From the NCBI RefSeq assembly GCF_900114055.1, contig NZ_FORR01000003.1, positions 1 to 64,000 of the forward strand: 64,000 nucleotides of DNA. Reading direction: 5' to 3'. The notes beneath the pieces were generated by a model, which was given only the letters and a program-made list of their open reading frames with translations, made no database searches and was not told the origin of the DNA. The translations under genes were made by a program, and so were the position numbers. How positions within the stretch are numbered: the first letter of the stretch is position 1; each line of letters starts with the position of its first letter. Origin of the DNA: Thermoflavimicrobium dichotomicum. Lineage in GTDB: Bacteria > Bacillota > Bacilli > Thermoactinomycetales > Thermoactinomycetaceae. This document shows positions 60,403-64,000 of the stretch, one piece after another.

Positions 60403-60429
60403 GGAGAATGGGCTTTTTTTATTTGTTTT

Positions 60430-61007
60430 TTAGATATGAATATTGCTTTTGGGAACCAAGCGCCGGTATTGTGATGAGATCGAGGCAAAGTATTTGCGTA
60501 AGAGACTCCAGAAGAATTTGGAAATGCCACCCAAGATGATGGCGACAATAAGCAAAATGGGGACAGATTTCCAGCCGGCAATACTGTAAGAAGGGCCAAG
60601 GTGAACACCCATTTGAATACCAGCAATGTTGTCGATTCCCAATATGACTGAAATGGAAGCAATACCTGATGCCACAGCAGCCACACCAAAAGCAAAGCAG
60701 ACTCCACCTAAAAAGGTGATGATCACCGGACTGAAAAAACTGAGAGAGGCGAAAAAAGGAGTTTATGGAAAAACAATCTTGGGCTTGTTGTCTTTTGCTT
60801 GAGAAAATACTCACCCGTGTAACCGGTTGCCAAGGTTTTTGGATCTCCAAGCCTTTTTAAAATTTCATCTTCAGATTGACCATGTTCTAAACCAGACAAA
60901 ATATGGCTTTCAATTTCTTTCAAAATATCTTCTTTCTCAGCGATTGGCAAATTTTTCAGATGACCAGCCAATGTATCAAGATATGTCCTCGCATTTGGCC
61001 CCATCAT
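60430..61007 (-). pseudogene. DUF1700/HAAS-domain membrane protein split by a frame change
   Basis: The first frame (61007-60723) begins with a HAAS domain (TYLDTLAGHLKNLPIAEKED, ILKEIESHI, ILKRLGDPKTLATGY) and ends FSPLSVFSVR. The second (60726-60430) continues with VIITFLGGVCFAFGVAAVAS and two more TM segments, as expected for one DUF1700 protein of about 190 residues. The frames overlap at GTGA, near a TCTCTC and a T6 run. Either a frameshift mutation, a phase-variable site or coupled translation of two parts. Downstream of PadR, the usual partner. Confidence 0.6.
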
Positions 61008-61344
61008 TTTGCTCCCCCTTCAGCTGTCGGATTTCCGTTACACCATGAATCAATCGATTCCATTCACGGTTCATTTGTTCTAGCAAATCCTTGCCAGACT
61101 CTGTTAAATAATAATATTTTCGTGGGGGGCCTGATGAGGATTCTTGCCATGTTGAAGTGATGTATTTTTCTTTGGATAACCGGCGTAACAGGGGGTATAG
61201 TGTTCCTTCTGTAATTGCAAGAGGCTCCCACTGTTGGAGAATGGATGCAATTTCGTAACCATAGCGTGGCTTTTGTGCAACCAAGGATAAGATGCAGTAT
61301 TCTAAAATCCCACGGCGAACCTGTGTAATCCATTCGGATAAATC
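60976..61344 (-). CDS. PadR-family transcriptional regulator
   Basis: A 122-residue winged-helix protein: ITQVRRGILEYCILSLVAQK, RYGYEIASILQQW, ITEGTLYPLLRRLSKEKYIT and PPRKYYYLTESGKDLL are the PadR N-terminal motifs. A short C-terminal helix follows. Start: TTG 61344, with GAGGGTG upstream; longer frames lack a ribosome-binding site. It overlaps the DUF1700 gene by 32 bases. PadR-DUF1700 pairs regulate their own membrane partner. Confidence 0.9.
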   Translation of the reverse strand, partial: DLSEWITQVRRGILEYCILSLVAQKPRYGYEIASILQQWEPLAITEGTLYPLLRRLSKEKYITSTWQESSSGPPRKYYYLTESGKDLLEQMNREWNRLIHGVTEIRQLKGEQNDGAKCEDIS

Positions 61345-61525
61345 CAAGGGTTTCACCCTCTTTCTATGGAATATTATAACAGAAGGTATTATGTAAAACA
61401 AGGTACTGGGTGGAGCTAATCTGAACTGACTTGTTTTTTATCGGACGTTTTGTCTTTCCTTCTTTATTCTCTATTTTTCATTTAGAATAAGAATACATAA
61501 AATCACCAAACGGAAGGAAATGGCT

Positions 61526-62644
61526 ATGACAAAGTTGGAGCGTTTTGGCCATGGAGGCGATCTGGAGACAGCAGTTGAGTTATATGGTTATGATAAAAGG
61601 CAATGGCTCGATTTCAGTGCAAATATTTACCCATATGGCCCTCCATGTGCCGTTATCAAACATTTGCAATCTTTATTGAATGAGCCGGGATTTCACTCGT
61701 TAACCCATTATCCGGATCCGGATTCAAGGAAGTTGCGGCAAAGAATTGGTGAACATCATCAGATTGATATCGATTGGGTGATGGTAGGTAATGGGGGAGC
61801 AGAGTTAATTGATTTGGTGATTCATGGGTTGGCTCCAAAGAGAGTAGGTGTCTTGGAACCTGCCTTTTCAGAGTATTCCTCCAGTGCCAGGAAGCGAAAT
61901 GTTTCTGTTCAATCAATCGTTAGTGATTGGGAAAAAGGATTTATTCCTGATCCGGAAGAAGTAGCCCAACTCATTGCAAGTTCGGATTTGGTATTCATTG
62001 GAGTGCCCAATAACCCAACGGGGCATTTGATACCCGTTTCATTACTGAGAGAGTGGGCGAGAATGGCGGCAATGAAAAAAACTTGGCTGGTCATCGATGA
62101 AGCGTTTTTAGACTTTGTGATTAAGGGAGAAGAGCATTCATTGATCCGAGAAATCGATCGTTATCCCACCACATTCATATTGCGGTCGATGACGAAATTT
62201 TATGCGTTGCCGGGTCTTCGCCTTGGATATATGATAGGTCATCCAGATGTGCTCCGGAGAATCAAAGAACAACAGGTACCATGGAGTGTCAATGCATTGG
62301 CACAGGAAGCAGGAGCTGTAGCCCTTTTACCTGAAGTACATGCTCCTTATGCAAACGAAGTACATCAGTGGTTACAGGAGACAAGGCTTGAGCTGATGGA
62401 ATTATTTAAAGATTTCCATGAACTGGAAGTGTTTTCGGGTGAGGCTAATTATTTTTTGCTTCGCTTGACTGCACCGGGCTATACCTCGATTTGGCTACAG
62501 GAGGAATTGGGGAAAAAAGGGATTCTCATTCGAGATTGTTCGATGTATCCGGGTCTGGATGAGCGTTATTTTCGGATCGCGATCAAAAAGCGTGAGCAGA
62601 ATCAAGTGCTGGTTCAAGCGTTACAAGAAGTTTTATGTAAATGA
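61526..62644 (+). CDS. cobD: Threonine-phosphate decarboxylase (CobD)
   Basis: A 372-residue fold-type I PLP enzyme. It decarboxylates L-threonine phosphate to aminopropanol phosphate, the linker of the cobalamin nucleotide loop. RFGHGGDLETAVELYGYD and LDFSANIYPYGPP are CobD-like N-terminal motifs; the PLP lysine is in LRSMTKFYALPGLRLGY, with VPNNPTGHLIP and DEAFLDF. Start ATG 61526 after GGAAGG; ATG 61520 is too close to it. First gene of cobDUSC. Confidence 0.93.
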   Translation: MTKLERFGHGGDLETAVELYGYDKRQWLDFSANIYPYGPPCAVIKHLQSLLNEPGFHSLTHYPDPDSRKLRQRIGEHHQIDIDWVMVGNGGAELIDLVIHGLAPKRVGVLEPAFSEYSSSARKRNVSVQSIVSDWEKGFIPDPEEVAQLIASSDLVFIGVPNNPTGHLIPVSLLREWARMAAMKKTWLVIDEAFLDFVIKGEEHSLIREIDRYPTTFILRSMTKFYALPGLRLGYMIGHPDVLRRIKEQQVPWSVNALAQEAGAVALLPEVHAPYANEVHQWLQETRLELMELFKDFHELEVFSGEANYFLLRLTAPGYTSIWLQEELGKKGILIRDCSMYPGLDERYFRIAIKKREQNQVLVQALQEVLCK

Positions 62645-62654
62645 GGGATCAGAG

Positions 62655-63200
62655 ATGAGTATTCGACTGGTGACAGGAGGCGTACGTTCGGGCAAGAGTC
62701 GCTTTGCGGAACAGTTATGTGCATCACTCCAGGATGAGGTCATTTATCTGGCAACGAGTCGGGTTTTGGATGCTGAGATGGAAGAAAGAGTTGCCAAACA
62801 CCGGGCTGAGCGTCCAGCGAATTGGAAATTGATTGAGGAACCGATTCAACTGGCTGAAGCCATTCATGAAGCATCACCGTCAGCCTTGTTGTTGGTTGAG
62901 TGCATTTCTGCTTGGGTAGCGAATTTGCTTTTTGCTGAAAAATTGGATGAAGAGATGACCAATGAAATGAGAAACCATTTTTTAAAAAAGGTTGCGCAAA
63001 AAGCGGAAGAGCTGCTACAAAGCCTGGAAGGACGGGAAGCCGTTCTGGTGACAAGCGAGGCAGGATTGGGCGGTGTTGCGATGCACCCAGTCAGCCGATT
63101 GTTTCAGGATGCTTTGGGAGAAGTCAATCAACGGCTTGCACAAGAGGCAGAAGAAGTATGGCTTGTCATTTCAGGTGTGCCATGGAGGGTAAAGGGATGA
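62655..63200 (+). CDS. cobU: Adenosylcobinamide kinase / adenosylcobinamide-phosphate guanylyltransferase
   Basis: A 181-residue bifunctional enzyme. P-loop GGVRSGKSRFAE near residues 8-19, IYLATSRVLDAEM, the guanylylation-site region KHRAERPANW (His), LLVECISAWVANLL and SEAGLGGVAMHPVSRLFQDA. Start ATG 62655 after GAGGGA; the longer frame from 62559 overlaps cobD. Its stop overlaps the cobS start by 4 bases. Confidence 0.95.
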   Translation: MSIRLVTGGVRSGKSRFAEQLCASLQDEVIYLATSRVLDAEMEERVAKHRAERPANWKLIEEPIQLAEAIHEASPSALLLVECISAWVANLLFAEKLDEEMTNEMRNHFLKKVAQKAEELLQSLEGREAVLVTSEAGLGGVAMHPVSRLFQDALGEVNQRLAQEAEEVWLVISGVPWRVKG

Positions 63201-63964
63201 GCTCTTTATTGCATGCGATCACTTTCTTTACCCGTATTCCTCTTCCTGTTCGCCATCCATCGGATGATTTTGCCAAATGTGCGATGTGGCTTCCTGTCGT
63301 GGGTTTACTGGTTGGTGGAATACTTGCTCTTTGTGACTGGATTTTTTCGTTTCTTTTTCCGGTTTGGGTACGAGCTGTTTTGGATGTGGCGATTTGGGTT
63401 TATTTGACAGGTGGTCTTCATTTGGATGGATTGATGGATACAGCTGATGGACTTGGCTCTTATCGGAGTCGGGAACGAGTACTGGAAATCATGCACGATA
63501 GCCGGGTTGGAGCGATGGGTGTACTTGCTGCCATTTTGACAATTTTTTTGAAAGTGAGTAGTATTGCTTCACTTCCACTCGAATGGAAAACAGGTCTGGT
63601 TTTGCCAGTTGCGGCCGTCATTAGCCGTGGAGTGGCCGTTTGGGCGATTTTTATGTTTCCCTATGTTTATGAACAGGGAATAGGACTAGAGATGAAAAAA
63701 GATCTAAAACGAAATCGTTTTATGTTTGCACTTGCCATGACCGTAGTGCTTTCAATCATCCTGGAAGGATGGATGGGTTTAGTGGCACTGGTATTGACCT
63801 TTCTGTTTGCTTCTGTTTTTGCCTGGCGGGTTTCAGAGCGTTTGGGTGGTTTGACCGGGGATATTTATGGTGCCCTTATTGAAGGAAGCGAGGTTCTTGT
63901 TTTATTGATTTTGCTGGCATGGGAGGTGCATCCATATGCGCATTATCTGGGTACGCCATGGTGA
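63197..63964 (+). CDS. cobS: Adenosylcobinamide-GDP ribazoletransferase (cobalamin synthase)
   Basis: A 255-residue membrane enzyme joining adenosylcobinamide-GDP and alpha-ribazole (from CobT) in the last step. FFTRIPLPV at the N-terminus and TGGLHLDGLMDTADGLGSYR with the metal-binding acidic cluster are diagnostic, followed by MHDSRVGAMGV and LGGLTGDIYGALIEGSE. Six or so TM segments. Start ATG 63197 overlaps the cobU stop. Confidence 0.95.
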   Translation: MSSLLHAITFFTRIPLPVRHPSDDFAKCAMWLPVVGLLVGGILALCDWIFSFLFPVWVRAVLDVAIWVYLTGGLHLDGLMDTADGLGSYRSRERVLEIMHDSRVGAMGVLAAILTIFLKVSSIASLPLEWKTGLVLPVAAVISRGVAVWAIFMFPYVYEQGIGLEMKKDLKRNRFMFALAMTVVLSIILEGWMGLVALVLTFLFASVFAWRVSERLGGLTGDIYGALIEGSEVLVLLILLAWEVHPYAHYLGTPW

Positions 63965-64000
63965 AACAGATGGAAATCGTGCGCGAAAGTATATTGGACA
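63936..64000 (+). CDS. cobC: Histidine phosphatase, probably alpha-ribazole phosphatase (5' part)
   Basis: ATG 63936, with GGGAGGTG upstream, opens MRIIWVRHGETDGNRARKY and runs off the window. RHGE is the histidine phosphatase catalytic motif. Overlaps the cobS end by 29 bases. Its place in the cob operon indicates dephosphorylation of alpha-ribazole phosphate or of cobalamin phosphate. Confidence 0.85.
   Translation, partial: MRIIWVRHGETDGNRARKYIG

Noticed and set aside
58215-60430. CRISPR array or cas genes around the Csx pair
   Set aside because: I looked for regularly spaced direct repeats of 25-40 bp on both sides and for Cas10/Cas6 motifs and found none in the window.
61345-61525. Cobalamin riboswitch ahead of cobD
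   Set aside because: The 180 bases contain no B12-box (GCCACTG) or long structured leader; the same holds for the cobT leader.

Overview
The window is a 64 kb chromosomal piece of a low-to-moderate GC, endospore-forming Firmicute. The evidence is a PolC-type DNA polymerase III, a cwlJ-gerQ germination pair, a divergent alpha/beta-type small acid-soluble spore protein, a C74-type guanine riboswitch on xpt-pbuX, a UvrX/YolD pair with a Bacillus-style LexA box, and frequent TTG/GTG starts with strong Shine-Dalgarno sequences. Bacillales is well supported. A Thermoactinomycetaceae-like member is my inference and less sure. No prophage, plasmid origin or intact transposase is present, so this is backbone chromosome with accessory islands.

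Layout. 0-7 kb: the 3' end of 23S rRNA, 5S rRNA, two convergent paralogous lipoproteins, two small membrane proteins, an SDR/QueA-like pair, msrC and nine tRNA genes (Ser, Phe, Thr, Trp, Cys, Leu, three Arg-ACG) interrupted by a minus-strand YugN-like gene. 7-16 kb: guanine riboswitch-xpt-pbuX, mnmA, a decayed ktrB, a VWA lipoprotein and a DUF47-Pit phosphate transport pair. 15.7-22.2 kb: a Fur-box-led siderophore operon with two NIS synthetases, an MFS exporter and a PLP decarboxylase. 22-30 kb: aldo/keto reductase, zinc phospholipase C-like protein, a VOC relic, pepV, a lactate permease with a divergent XRE-cupin regulator and a shared operator array, and nifS. 30-34 kb: nadBCA, the NAD de novo operon served by nifS. 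34.9-45 kb: HAD hydrolase, sodA, SASP, a UgtP/MGDG-type glycosyltransferase, a FAH-family hydrolase, GNAT and polC. 45-49 kb: an XRE-TPR (RRNPP-type) regulator with a tiny downstream peptide ORF, a small hypothetical gene, yolD and a Y-family polymerase. 49-58 kb: YwqG-like, amidohydrolase, cwlJ-gerQ, MATE, a short HtrA-like protease, bioY, cobT and YhhN. 58.4-60.2 kb: an isolated pair of CRISPR ancillary genes, Csx20 and a CARF-HEPN protein of the Csx1/Csx2 (TM1812) type, with no cas genes or array. 60.4-64 kb: a padR/DUF1700 pair (DUF1700 frame-broken) and a cobD-cobU-cobS-cobC operon that runs off the edge.

Two non-coding repeat families are scattered through the window. Family A is about 120 bp, with ends like GTTGACAAA/TTTGTCAAC and a 16-bp internal stem. 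Family B is about 150-160 bp, with two hairpins. Family A copies, and one A+B composite, sit inside Rho-independent terminators, and the terminator hairpin is duplicated on both sides at two sites. The items most worth following are the orphan Csx20/CARF-HEPN pair, the RRNPP regulator with its repeat-containing 19-21 residue peptide ORF, and the terminator-targeting repeats.
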